Below are positions 1-6,569 of a stretch of DNA of 9,887 bases, in pieces (the first letter of the stretch is position 1; the number at the start of each line of letters is the position of its first letter). The notes beneath the pieces were generated by a model, which searched no databases, had not been told where the DNA came from, and was given only the letters and a program-made list of their open reading frames with translations. The DNA comes from an uncultured Oscillospiraceae bacterium (GTDB lineage: Bacteria; Bacillota_A; Clostridia; Oscillospirales; Acutalibacteraceae): assembly GCA_905211185.1 (NCBI GenBank), contig CAJLZR010000019.1, positions 1 through 9,887 on the forward strand, in the 5' to 3' direction. Both the position numbers and the translations under genes were made by a program.

Positions 1-1
1 C

Positions 2-571
2 GACGGGCTGGAACTGCACAAGGGCGACTACATCGGCATGGGGTATAAAGATAGGCTTGATATAACATCATATATATATGAAATAATAAACAAATTTAGC
101 ATTAATAAGCCAGAGCCCGAAATATTACTTTATGGCTGCTCTATGGGCGCTGCAACGGTTATGATGACATTAGCCGAAAAATTACCGAATAACGTAAAAG
201 CTTGCATTGCAGATTGCGGATATTCTTCTGTTTGGGCGGAACTTTCTTATCAATTTAAAAAAATTTTTAAATTGCCCGCTATTCCTATTCTTAATTTCAT
301 GTCGCTTATGACTAAAATTCACGCAGGGTATTTTCTTGAAAATATAAACGTAAAAAAACGACTGAAAAAATCAAAAATCCCCGTGCTTCTTATACACGGG
401 GGCAACGACACATTTGTTCCAACCGAAATGACAGAGGAAAATTATAAATCTATAAATTCTCCAAAGGAAAAACTCATAGTACCCGGCGCGGGGCATGCGG
501 AATCTTCCAAAATTGCGCCTGAGCTCTATTGGAACAAAGTTTTTAATTTTATTTCTAAATACATGGATTAA
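2..571 (+). CDS. alpha/beta hydrolase, C-terminal part (5' end outside window)
   Basis: The reading frame is open to the left edge, so the N-terminus, including the first strands of the fold and the oxyanion region, is missing. The nucleophile elbow GCSMG (Ser at about nt 140-142) is clear, followed by ADCGYSS. The acid-residue region is PVLLIHGGNDTFVP, with the Asp before TFVP, and the catalytic His lies in GAGHAES near the C-terminus, so a full Ser-Asp-His triad is present. The segment GDYIGMGYKDRLDI before the elbow is typical of the clostridial and bacillary hydrolases annotated as alpha/beta hydrolase or cell-surface hydrolase (DUF1749/BAAT-like group). The substrate is unknown. The gene converges on the glutamine synthetase gene with a 33-bp gap that holds no obvious terminator. 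The first roughly 40 nt are much richer in G+C than the rest of the gene (see findings). The first ATG in the window (38) is inside the domain and is not the real start. Confidence 0.85.
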   Translation, partial: DGLELHKGDYIGMGYKDRLDITSYIYEIINKFSINKPEPEILLYGCSMGAATVMMTLAEKLPNNVKACIADCGYSSVWAELSYQFKKIFKLPAIPILNFMSLMTKIHAGYFLENINVKKRLKKSKIPVLLIHGGNDTFVPTEMTEENYKSINSPKEKLIVPGAGHAESSKIAPELYWNKVFNFISKYMD

Positions 572-604
572 ATAAATTCGTTAAAAAATAACTTTACCTC
601 AAAA

Positions 605-2701
605 TCAAACACTAAACAATATATCTTCGTAATTCGGAAACGGCCAATAAACTTTCGGCATTTCGAGTTCCAAAGCGTCTACAATTTTTCTTACCTCAAG
701 CATTGTACCTGCAACCACATCCCTATAGCTACAAGCGGAGCCGACTATATCTTTTATGCTGTTAGCGTTTTGCTCACATAAATCTAATTGTTGAACGGCT
801 TTGAAAAGTTTTGTTGATAAATCGGAAAGTTTCTTCAGCGAACCATATTCATAATCAGAGGAAATATCCATATGTAAATTATTTTTAACCATAAGAGTTT
901 TTGCCAATTTATGATTATATTTGCTAACTGCGGGCAATATCTCGCTTTTTACCATGCTTATCATGGTTTGTGCTTCTATATGCATTAATTTGCAATAGTT
1001 TTCCATATGAATTTCGTACCTGGAAACAAGCTCTATACGTGAAAGGACGCCGTTACTTTCAAAAAGCTTTATATTTTTTTCATCGAGCAAATGCCCCAGA
1101 GCATCAACAGTTGTGGGATAAATCGGAAGTCCTCGCTCTTTAGCTTCCTCTGCCCACTCATCGGAATAACTGTTACCATTAAAAATAACCCGTTTATGTT
1201 TTTTTATGGTTTCCACCATTAAGCTATTAAGGCGATCCGTCGGATTTTGGGATTCTTCCAAAACATCCGCAAACTCCTTAAGCGCCTGCGCCATAATTGT
1301 GTTTAAAACTATATTCGGCGTGGCTATTGATTGATTTGAACCAACCATTCTAAACTCAAATTTATTGCCTGTAAACGCAAACGGGGAAGTTCTGTTTCTA
1401 TCTGCCGTGTCTTTTGGAAAACGCGGAAATACGTTAAGCCCTATTTCGAAAGCGCCTCTTTCTTTTTGAGTATAAATTTCGCCGTTTTCGATTGATTCCA
1501 AAATTGCCATAATTTCAGGCCCTAAGTAGATGGAAACTATTGCCGGAGGCGCTTCCTGTCCGCCAAGTCTTGAATCATTGCCAAGAGAGGAAACCGAAAT
1601 TCTAAGTAAATCCGCATACTCATCAACAGCTTTAATCATAGCGCACAAGAATACTAAAAACTGTATGTTATCACGCGGTGATTTCCCGGGATCCAAAAGG
1701 TTTATTCCCCTATCGGACGATAAAGACCAGTTATTGTGCTTTCCGCTGCCGTTTATAAATTCAAAAGGTTTTTCATGAAGCAGACAAACCAAATTATGCT
1801 TTTCGGCAACATTTTTAAGAGTTTCCATGATTATATGGTTTTGGTCTGCCGCTAAATTCGAACACGTATGAATTTGAGCAACTTCATGCTGTGCGGGAGC
1901 AACTTCGTTATGCTTAGTTTTGGAAGGCACGCCAAGTTTCCAAAGCTCCGTATCGAGGTCTATCATAAAATCTGCAACTCTTGGACGCAAAGAGCCAAAA
2001 TAGTGGTCGGATAAATCTTGAGCTTTAACAGGCTTTGCGCCAAACAATGTTCTTCCGCAAAATATTATATCTTTACGTTTTTGATACATATCCTTATCAA
2101 TAAGAAAATACTCTTGCTCCGCGCCCACAGAGGGAGTGATTTTATGCACTTTATTATTACCTAAAATTTTAAGAATCCTAAGCGATTGCTTGTTAAGTGC
2201 ATACATTGATTTCAAAAGAGGAGTTTTTTCATCGAGCACTTCTCCACTATATGAGCAAAAAAATGTTGGTATATAAAGCGAATTATTCTTAACAAAAGCG
2301 TAAGAGGTAGGATCCCAAGAAGTATACCCTCTTGCTTCAAAAGTAGCCCTAAGACCGCCGGATGGCAAGCTTGAGGCATCTGATTCGCCTTTTATGAGTT
2401 CCTTACTGGAAAAATTCATCTTTACATTTCCCTCGGAATCGAAATTCAAAAAGCTATCGTGCTTTTCTGCAGTTACTTCCGTCATTGGCTGAAACCAGTG
2501 AGTAAAATGCGTAGCGCCTTTTTCAAGCGCCCACGTTTTCATAGCTTGCGCAACAATTTCTCCTATTTCTGTACTTAGAGGCGTGTTATCATCAATTGCT
2601 TTTTTTAATTCTTCGTAAATTTTAGAGGGCAGCCTTTTTTTCATTTCAGCATCGCTAAAAACCATACTTGCATATATCTTTGGAACATCTTTCATATTCA
2701 A
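605..2701 (-). CDS. glnN: class III glutamine synthetase
   Basis: This enzyme makes glutamine from glutamate, ammonia and ATP in the cytoplasm. Its 698 residues match the usual class III size (about 700), well above class I/II (350-470). Visible class III signatures are GGLRATFEARGYTSWDP (about 115-131), GAEQEYFLID (193-202, metal-binding Glu residues), HNEVAPAQHEVAQIH (264-278), NGSGKHNNWS (317-326), GNDSRLGGQEAPPAIVS (374-390) and, further on, FAFTGNKFEFRMVGS with the conserved Glu/Arg. The C-terminal 200 residues are helical, as in the family. The frame is intact. The start is uncertain: a TTG at 2701 has AGAAAG 5 nt upstream, while an ATG two codons later (2695) has the same site 11 nt away. 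The gene is monocistronic, convergent with the hydrolase and divergent from the Nudix gene. No GlnR site, riboswitch or ANTAR hairpin was recognised upstream. Confidence 0.95.
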   Translation of the reverse strand: MNMKDVPKIYASMVFSDAEMKKRLPSKIYEELKKAIDDNTPLSTEIGEIVAQAMKTWALEKGATHFTHWFQPMTEVTAEKHDSFLNFDSEGNVKMNFSSKELIKGESDASSLPSGGLRATFEARGYTSWDPTSYAFVKNNSLYIPTFFCSYSGEVLDEKTPLLKSMYALNKQSLRILKILGNNKVHKITPSVGAEQEYFLIDKDMYQKRKDIIFCGRTLFGAKPVKAQDLSDHYFGSLRPRVADFMIDLDTELWKLGVPSKTKHNEVAPAQHEVAQIHTCSNLAADQNHIIMETLKNVAEKHNLVCLLHEKPFEFINGSGKHNNWSLSSDRGINLLDPGKSPRDNIQFLVFLCAMIKAVDEYADLLRISVSSLGNDSRLGGQEAPPAIVSIYLGPEIMAILESIENGEIYTQKERGAFEIGLNVFPRFPKDTADRNRTSPFAFTGNKFEFRMVGSNQSIATPNIVLNTIMAQALKEFADVLEESQNPTDRLNSLMVETIKKHKRVIFNGNSYSDEWAEEAKERGLPIYPTTVDALGHLLDEKNIKLFESNGVLSRIELVSRYEIHMENYCKLMHIEAQTMISMVKSEILPAVSKYNHKLAKTLMVKNNLHMDISSDYEYGSLKKLSDLSTKLFKAVQQLDLCEQNANSIKDIVGSACSYRDVVAGTMLEVRKIVDALELEMPKVYWPFPNYEDILFSV

Positions 2702-2758
2702 TCCAACTTTCTAAAAAATCTAGTTTATAAAAAACTCTTTTTAAAACACAACCAGTTA

Positions 2759-2787
2759 ATTATATATCATATTTTTTGTCTATTCAA
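2759..2787 (-). promoter_or_regulatory. putative sigma-A promoter of the glutamine synthetase gene
   Basis: Read on the minus strand there is a -35 box TTGAAT (2787-2782), a 17-bp spacer and a perfect -10 box TATAAT (2764-2759). Transcription would begin near 2752, giving a leader of about 50 nt. Spacing and match are good, but the region is very AT-rich, which makes chance boxes more likely. Confidence 0.55.
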
Positions 2788-2789
2788 CA

Positions 2790-2798
2790 TGGTATAAT
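2790..2798 (+). promoter_or_regulatory. putative extended -10 promoter of the Nudix gene
   Basis: TG-G-TATAAT is an extended -10 element with a perfect hexamer at 2793-2798. No good -35 lies at 17 bp; a TTGTCT at 2776-2781 is too close (11 bp). The element abuts the -35 of the oppositely directed glutamine synthetase promoter (2782-2787), so polymerases at the two sites would interfere. Confidence 0.5.
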
Positions 2799-2837
2799 GT
2801 CCATATATTAAATATTATAAGTAAGTAGGTTTTAAAA

Positions 2838-3287
2838 TTGAAAAAAAGATTTTCCGCTCCAATCGCCGTATTCTTGATAATATTAAAAAAAGAAAACGAA
2901 AAAACAAAAATACTACTTCAAAAAAGGCAAAACACGGGATATATGGATAACATGTGGGATTTATGCGCAAGCGGACATGTAGAAAACGGCGAAACCGCAA
3001 CAAAAGCTATCATACGGGAAGCAAAAGAAGAAATAGGAATAAAAATTCTTGACGAAAATTTGGAGTTTACCGGATTTTACTATAATTATATAAAGAGAAA
3101 AACTTACTGCTACGTATATTTCAAAGCAGTTAAATACGAAAACACCCCAAAAATATGTGAACCTGAAAAATGCTCAGCACTTAAGTGGTTTGATATAGAA
3201 AATCTGCCTACTGACATGATCCCCGACCGAAAAATTTCCGTTCTAAATTATTTAAACAATAAATACTTTGGAGAATTTGGCTGGTAA
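2838..3287 (+). CDS. Nudix hydrolase
   Basis: This is a small (149 aa) MutT/Nudix-family pyrophosphohydrolase. The Nudix box G-x5-E-x7-R-E-x2-E-E-x-G-I is complete at residues 46-68, from GHVENGE through IREAKEEIGI, so Mg2+-dependent cleavage of a nucleoside-diphosphate-linked substrate is expected. The preceding strand LLQKRQNTGYMDNMWDL resembles the substrate-side strand of Nudix proteins acting on modified or free nucleotides, but the substrate cannot be read from sequence. The start is TTG at 2838, preceded by an AAGTAGG-type ribosome binding site 8-9 nt upstream; no in-frame ATG fits the conserved N-terminus. It ends 4 bp from the stop codon of the convergent TspO gene with no visible terminator between them, so the two transcripts probably overlap. 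A housecleaning role is inferred from family knowledge only. Confidence 0.9.
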   Translation: MKKRFSAPIAVFLIILKKENEKTKILLQKRQNTGYMDNMWDLCASGHVENGETATKAIIREAKEEIGIKILDENLEFTGFYYNYIKRKTYCYVYFKAVKYENTPKICEPEKCSALKWFDIENLPTDMIPDRKISVLNYLNNKYFGEFGW

Positions 3288-3291
3288 CTCT

Positions 3292-3756
3292 CTAGCGATT
3301 GAGCAAATAAATGCTAAGATTCAAATACGCCGCGAAAGTCAGCCACAAAATATAAGAAATTTGAAGGTAAGCAGCTATGGGCTTAATTTGATAAAATAAA
3401 ACAATCATCCAAATAGAGAGCGCCCACATAACCATAAGAACAATAAATGCAAGCAAAAACATTTGTCCGCCAAAAAATATGAACGGCCATATAAAGTTGA
3501 GCAGAAGCTGAGTGCCATATACCACAAGCGCTTTGTTTTTTAAAGGAGAATGCGATTCATAAATCATATATGCCGATATTCCGAGCAAAACATAAAGAAG
3601 AGTCCAGACAATCGGAAAAACGGCTGCAGGCGGCGCAAGAGCGGGCTGTTTAATGTTCGAGTAAATATCCATGGAATTACGAATTAAAAATGCGACCAGC
3701 CCTCCCCCGCCCAAAGTTATGAGCAAACTAATTATCAGTGGCTTTAGTTTTATCAT
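3292..3756 (-). CDS. TspO/MBR family membrane protein (tryptophan-rich sensory protein)
   Basis: This is a five-helix integral membrane protein of the translocator-protein family, which binds porphyrins and related ligands in bacteria and mitochondria. From the chosen ATG it has 154 aa, normal for the family. The hallmark loop QPALAPPAAVFPIVWTLLY (about residues 37-55) matches the conserved pattern before and into helix 2. LLLNFIWPFIFFG (helix 3) and ILWLTFAAYLNLSIYLLN (helix 5) match the conserved Trp/Asn positions. It has somewhat fewer Trp residues than well-studied members. A longer frame runs up to 3789, but the start at 3756 is preferred because a purine-rich site (AGAGG) lies 10 nt before it and the hydrophobic N-terminus begins there. 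Its physiological role here is unknown; the neighbours (Nudix, DUF4352) give no pathway context. It is probably transcribed alone. Confidence 0.9.
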   Translation of the reverse strand: MIKLKPLIISLLITLGGGGLVAFLIRNSMDIYSNIKQPALAPPAAVFPIVWTLLYVLLGISAYMIYESHSPLKNKALVVYGTQLLLNFIWPFIFFGGQMFLLAFIVLMVMWALSIWMIVLFYQIKPIAAYLQISYILWLTFAAYLNLSIYLLNR

Positions 3757-3766
3757 TGCAATATAA

Positions 3767-3773
3767 CCTCTTT
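3767..3773 (-). promoter_or_regulatory. ribosome binding site deciding the TspO start
   Basis: AAAGAGG on the minus strand, 10 nt before the ATG at 3756. It falls inside the longer upstream reading frame and so argues against that longer start. Confidence 0.6.
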
Positions 3774-3869
3774 TTGTTTTGTGATGCATGGTTAACGATA
3801 AATAACTTGTGTATAAAAATTTATATGGTAAACAAACTCCACATATGATTAAAAACTAAAACATAGTAT

Positions 3870-3896
3870 AATGCCACACAAGAAATGTGTGGCATT
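3870..3896 (-). terminator. perfect hairpin, candidate terminator of the DUF4352 gene
   Basis: Eleven-bp perfect inverted repeat (AATGCCACACA and TGTGTGGCATT) with a 5-nt loop. Read on the minus strand it is the second of two hairpins after the DUF4352 stop codon and is followed by a moderately U-rich tract (ATACTATGTTTTAGTTTTT). The U-tract begins a few nt late, so termination efficiency is uncertain. It also lies about 115 bp upstream of the TspO start and would insulate that gene. Confidence 0.5.
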
Positions 3897-3906
3897 AATT
3901 GTATGC

Positions 3907-3947
3907 AGCAAACACCGAAAGCGATAATGTTTCTTTCGGCGTTTGCT
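3907..3947 (-). terminator. long hairpin downstream of the DUF4352 gene
   Basis: A 15-bp stem (left arm 3907-3921, right arm 3933-3947) with an 11-nt loop. The single mismatch is A-C in plus-strand RNA but G-U in minus-strand RNA, so the structure is fully paired only in the minus transcript, consistent with function in the mRNA of the gene ending at 3973. No U-tract follows directly, so it may be an mRNA 3' stabiliser working with the hairpin at 3870-3896. Confidence 0.45.
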
Positions 3948-3972
3948 AATCCAAATATAGATATTATGATTA

Positions 3973-4797
3973 TTATAATTTAATTTCAATGGTATTGGAA
4001 AATAAAATATCGGAAGCACATATTAGTTTTAAATTATTATCCCCTTTTTTAACTTCAAACACAACAGCACCTTTCTTTGATCCCCCGGGGGTTAAAGTGG
4101 CAGATTCCAGCTGATCGTCAATAAAAAATGTATTTCCGCCCAAAGTTTTTTGCGCTCCATCGCTATCTTGAATTTTAAAATTTAACGGACTCACGTTTAT
4201 ATTCTCATTGGATTTATTGACAATATTTATCGTGATTTTTACAAATTCTTTTCCATTTTTTTCGGTTGAATATTTCGGTTTATAATCCCTTTCCACATCG
4301 GTTACGGTAATTTCTTTTCCGTCCCAAGAAACTGCGTCACCAACTTTATATTCTTTACTTTCTGTGGAACTATTTTGGGTATTTTCATTTTTTGAACTGC
4401 TTTGAGAATTATTTTCTTGCGTTGTTGCACTATCAGGAGATTGTGAACTATTTTCTTGCGGAGTTACTATACTTGAAGACTGAGACCCTATGGCCGAAGA
4501 TTTTTTGCTTTGATCAACCACAGCATTATTAACACTTGCACTAAGAATAAAAGTAAGTACTCCAAACACCAAACCAAGTATTGGCAAAACAACCATTCCT
4601 GCTTTTTTTAAGCACACCATAACAATAGAAATTAAACCAACGACAATTCCTGCCGCAGCTAATATCATTGATATAAAATTTAAAAGCGGAATCCAACTTC
4701 CCACAAGACCGATGGCAGAAAGAATCAGCGAAACCACGCCCATAGGATTTTTATTAACCCTGGGCTTCTCCTCATAAATTTTCATGTTATTGTCCAT
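3973..4797 (-). CDS. membrane-anchored DUF4352 domain protein with DUF4190-like N-terminus
   Basis: A 274-residue protein with three parts. Residues about 19-87 contain three hydrophobic helices rich in Gly/Ala/Leu (GVVSLILSAIGLVGSW, then a long span to MVCLKKAG, then VVLPILGLVFGVLTFILS), resembling DUF4190 membrane proteins. Residues about 95-148 are a Ser/Gln/Asn-rich low-complexity linker with repeated QEN/SSQS motifs. Residues about 149-274 form a predicted extracytoplasmic beta-sandwich of the DUF4352 (telokin-like) type, starting YKVGDAVSWDGKEITVTDVE and containing EFVKITINIVNKSNENI and the C-terminal VFEVKKGDNNLKLI. No lipobox is present; anchoring is by the helices. Start ATG 4797 has an excellent GGAGGAG site 5 nt upstream. 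The function of this family is unknown; display at the cell surface is inferred. It is divergent from the Xre regulator at 4969. Confidence 0.85.
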   Translation of the reverse strand: MDNNMKIYEEKPRVNKNPMGVVSLILSAIGLVGSWIPLLNFISMILAAAGIVVGLISIVMVCLKKAGMVVLPILGLVFGVLTFILSASVNNAVVDQSKKSSAIGSQSSSIVTPQENSSQSPDSATTQENNSQSSSKNENTQNSSTESKEYKVGDAVSWDGKEITVTDVERDYKPKYSTEKNGKEFVKITINIVNKSNENINVSPLNFKIQDSDGAQKTLGGNTFFIDDQLESATLTPGGSKKGAVVFEVKKGDNNLKLICASDILFSNTIEIKL

Positions 4798-4863
4798 AAA
4801 TACTCCTCCTTAAAATAATTGAATTTAACACATATAATTTTTTCAAAAATATGTATTTATATC

Positions 4864-4891
4864 ATTATATAACAAAAAATGTTTTTGCCAA
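4864..4891 (-). promoter_or_regulatory. putative sigma-A promoter of the DUF4352 gene
   Basis: On the minus strand TTGGCA (4891-4886), 16-bp spacer, TATAAT (4869-4864). Transcription would start near 4857, about 60 nt before the ATG. The -10 box sits within one copy of a 10-bp direct repeat that may be an operator (see findings). Confidence 0.55.
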
Positions 4892-4897
4892 CTATAA

Positions 4898-4911
4898 ATA
4901 TCATTATGATA
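4898..4911. promoter_or_regulatory. possible operator palindrome in the DUF4352/Xre intergenic region
   Basis: TATCAT-T-ATGATA (4899-4911) is a perfect dyad with a single central base, suitable for a homodimeric repressor. Its left portion ATATCATTAT (4898-4907) is repeated exactly at 4859-4868 over the -10 box of the DUF4352 promoter. The neighbouring Xre regulator is the obvious candidate to bind. AT-richness lowers significance. Confidence 0.35.
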
Positions 4912-4951
4912 ATGAAACATCATTTTGTAAATTATAAAATTAACTTGTTGC

Positions 4952-4960
4952 GGGGGAAGG
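4952..4960 (+). promoter_or_regulatory. ribosome binding site deciding the start of the small Xre regulator
   Basis: GGGGGAAGG lies 8 nt before the ATG at 4969. It favours this start over a frame open from 4879, whose extra 30 residues look unrelated to the family. Confidence 0.75.
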
Positions 4961-4968
4961 AAAAACTT

Positions 4969-5259
4969 ATGGTTGCAGAAAAAATCAAGGAACTTAGAAT
5001 AAGCCAAAAATTAACTCAATCGGACGTAGCCAAAAAATTAGGAATAACCAGAGCGAGCGTTAACGCTTGGGAAATGGGTATTTCTATTCCTTCTACCCAA
5101 TATATAGTAGAGCTTGCCCTACTTTTTAAAGTTTCGTCAGATTACCTACTGAACATTCCCCGAACTTCCACCGTTAGTGTAGATGGGCTTTCTGAAAAAG
5201 AAGTATCTGCAGTAAAAAATGTAATTGAATGCTTAAAAGAGCGAAACAAACAAAAATAA
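4969..5259 (+). CDS. Xre-family helix-turn-helix transcriptional regulator
   Basis: A 96-residue protein consisting mainly of one HTH_3/Cro-C1 domain at residues about 4-60. The core LTQSDVAKKLGITRASVNAWEMG contains helices 2 and 3, and IPSTQYIVELALLFKVSSDYLL forms the last two helices typical of phage and mobile-element repressors. A short C-terminal tail (VSVDGLSEKEVSAVKNVIECLKERN) is probably helical and may be a dimerisation element. It would bind DNA as a dimer in the cytoplasm. It is divergent from the DUF4352 gene, and the intergenic dyad at 4899-4911 is a plausible target. Its stop codon lies inside the left arm of a strong terminator, so it is monocistronic. It sits directly next to the phage baseplate cassette and could be a relic of the same element, but the opposite orientation and the terminator between them leave this open. 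Confidence 0.9.
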   Translation: MVAEKIKELRISQKLTQSDVAKKLGITRASVNAWEMGISIPSTQYIVELALLFKVSSDYLLNIPRTSTVSVDGLSEKEVSAVKNVIECLKERNKQK

Positions 5260-5290
5260 AGAGCCACCTTAAGAACAAGGTGGCTCTTTA
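5257..5290. terminator. strong bidirectional intrinsic terminator
   Basis: A perfect 14-bp stem (left arm 5257-5270 reading TAAAGAGCCACCTT, right arm 5277-5290) with a 6-nt loop. The left arm starts with the TAA stop of the Xre gene. On the minus strand the hairpin is followed by TTTTTGTTTGTTT, a good U-tract, so it ends the baseplate cassette mRNA. On the plus strand CTTCACTTTTAT follows, giving weaker but plausible termination of the Xre mRNA. Confidence 0.9.
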
Positions 5291-5298
5291 CTTCACTT

Positions 5299-5589
5299 TT
5301 ATAAATCATCCGTATATCCTGTAAATTCAGGCAAAGTCTTTAAATATTGGTAAGCACTGCCGACTTCTAAACTCTGATTATATGGTATTTCCAGATACTT
5401 TGTATGTATAAACACATTCATAGGCTCGTTATTTTCAAGCGCCAACTTTTCCTCTTCCCTTTTTGCCTTACTCGTATAACTTGCAACTTCAATAATGCTT
5501 GAGTGATTAGTTATGTTATTTACGCTAACTACCCTATGGTAATTTATAATTATGCCATTTTCCAAAGTTATTTCTTTAATTAACGCCAT
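5299..5589 (-). CDS. small phage tail-associated protein, downstream partner of the BppU-like protein
   Basis: A 96-residue protein, MALIKEITLENGIIINYHRV to its C-terminus FTGYTDDL. I recognise the type, small proteins encoded after tail fibre or baseplate genes in Clostridia prophages with the pattern ITLENG...NYHRVVSVNNITN and a Lys/Glu-rich middle (SKAKREEEKLALENNEP). I do not know a demonstrated function. It has no transmembrane or signal segment. The start at 5589 is fixed by GGAGG 8 nt upstream; a frame reaching 5604 would begin with a TTG overlapping that site and is rejected. The gene follows the BppU-like gene after 21 bp on the same strand and ends at the bidirectional terminator, so the two are one operon. 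A structural role at the tail tip or a fibre chaperone function is inference from position. Confidence 0.7.
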   Translation of the reverse strand: MALIKEITLENGIIINYHRVVSVNNITNHSSIIEVASYTSKAKREEEKLALENNEPMNVFIHTKYLEIPYNQSLEVGSAYQYLKTLPEFTGYTDDL

Positions 5590-5597
5590 TTTACTTT

Positions 5598-5602
5598 CCT
5601 CC
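5598..5602 (-). promoter_or_regulatory. ribosome binding site deciding the small tail protein start
   Basis: GGAGG, 8 nt before ATG 5589. It overlaps the alternative TTG at 5604-5602, excluding that start. Confidence 0.8.
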
Positions 5603-5610
5603 AAAAACCT

Positions 5611-6519
5611 TTAGTATTTGTATCCCACAACTTTTATTATTTTCAAATAATTGCTACCCATCTCGCTCGTAGGAGTTTCTCCGCTTTTAAAAATAAAAAG
5701 CGCTTTGTTTTGATTCCACGTAATAGTATTTTGCGTAAAATTGAGCTGAGCATTTTTATTATAAGACTTAGCACTGCCATAACCTATCGTCACAGACGTC
5801 AGATTAACAGCACTAAGGCCATCCGCTAAAAATGTTACGCTATTACTCACTCCACCGTCATCTTTAAAATGTATAGTAATTAAACTATAGTTTGAAATAT
5901 TATCGGAAAGCACCACCGTAGATTGCGTACCGCTTGAATTATGATACAAAGAATACCCCTTTAAAACTTCTAAATTAGTGCGTGCGGCAACGGCTGTTTT
6001 CGCTCCGGTTCCACCTTTTGATATCGGCACAACTCTTGAGTCAAGCTCATTTACTGCTCCCACTAAGCTTGATTTTTCGGTTGTGGTCAGCTCCCTTAAG
6101 TCGCCTATAGAATTCATGATAACAGTTATCACATCGGCCGATGAAGAACTCTCCTGCGCATCGCTAAAATCAATTTCCGAATCAACAACAACTTTTAATC
6201 CCCCTACTTTAAGAAGGACATTGTTACTATCAAAAATCTGAAATTCGCAATTCAACACTCCGGGCATATTTAGAGCCTCAGAAGTAAGTTCAACTGTAGC
6301 CGTGTTTGTTGTAGTGTTCACGGTACAAACATTAAAAAATTGTGTTTTATCAGGCTTTTGCGCATAAAATGTAACACTTTTACCCGATAAATCCAAATTG
6401 TTAAAAACCTCATCCTTAAAGGAAACTTCAATATAACGGGAATCCACCTCCCCCTCTTCGGCATGTAGTATAACGTAATTGTTTTCCCATACCCCTAATA
6501 TAACCTTTTTGGTTACCAT
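5611..6519 (-). CDS. BppU-family phage baseplate upper / receptor-binding protein
   Basis: A 302-residue phage tail protein. Residues about 1-115 (MVTKKVILGVWENNYVILHA to LKVVVDSEID) fit the N-terminal BppU (DUF2479) domain that attaches to the baseplate, with the typical run LDLSGKSVTFYAQKPD. Residues about 130-165 are a helical linker (SLVGAVNELD). ISKGGTGAKTAVAARTNL at about 166-183 is the GGTGA-type repeat motif widespread in tail fibres. Residues about 188-302 are a beta-rich, aromatic/Asn/Ser-rich C-terminal domain, probably a receptor-binding head specific to this gene. The start at 6519 is set by GGGGG 8 nt upstream; the longer frame to 6579 lacks such a site and would add hydrophobic residues unlike the family. 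It heads a two-gene operon. No other virion genes are beside it, which is odd. Exact host target cannot be read. Confidence 0.8.
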   Translation of the reverse strand: MVTKKVILGVWENNYVILHAEEGEVDSRYIEVSFKDEVFNNLDLSGKSVTFYAQKPDKTQFFNVCTVNTTTNTATVELTSEALNMPGVLNCEFQIFDSNNVLLKVGGLKVVVDSEIDFSDAQESSSSADVITVIMNSIGDLRELTTTEKSSLVGAVNELDSRVVPISKGGTGAKTAVAARTNLEVLKGYSLYHNSSGTQSTVVLSDNISNYSLITIHFKDDGGVSNSVTFLADGLSAVNLTSVTIGYGSAKSYNKNAQLNFTQNTITWNQNKALFIFKSGETPTSEMGSNYLKIIKVVGYKY

Positions 6520-6527
6520 TAAAATAT

Positions 6528-6534
6528 CCCCCTT
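6528..6534 (-). promoter_or_regulatory. ribosome binding site deciding the BppU-like start
   Basis: AAGGGGG on the minus strand, 8 nt before ATG 6519. Confidence 0.75.
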
Positions 6535-6569
6535 AAAACACTTACCCATAAATCCACTAAAAAACCGAT

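Noticed and set aside
1530..1778. Open frame on the plus strand inside the glutamine synthetase gene
   Set aside because: It is the antisense of conserved class III glutamine synthetase motifs, has no ribosome binding site and no recognisable protein character.
2776..2781. TTGTCT as -35 for the Nudix promoter
   Set aside because: It lies only 11 bp from the -10; an extended -10 explains the site better.
2815..3003. Minus-strand open frame rich in Phe/Arg opposite the Nudix gene
   Set aside because: A by-product of the AT-rich antisense of the Nudix box region; no start signal.
3757..3789. N-terminal extension of the TspO homologue
   Set aside because: The extension contains the ribosome binding site for the internal ATG and is charged, unlike the family N-terminus.
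3870..5290. Similarity of the GCCAC...AAGAA...GTGGC cores of the hairpins at 3870-3896 and 5257-5290 as a dispersed repeat family
   Set aside because: Only the short stem core is shared and the flanks differ; two terminators can look alike by chance.
5978..6241. Plus-strand frame opposite the BppU-like gene
   Set aside because: Antisense shadow with low-complexity Ser/Thr; no ribosome binding site or promoter.
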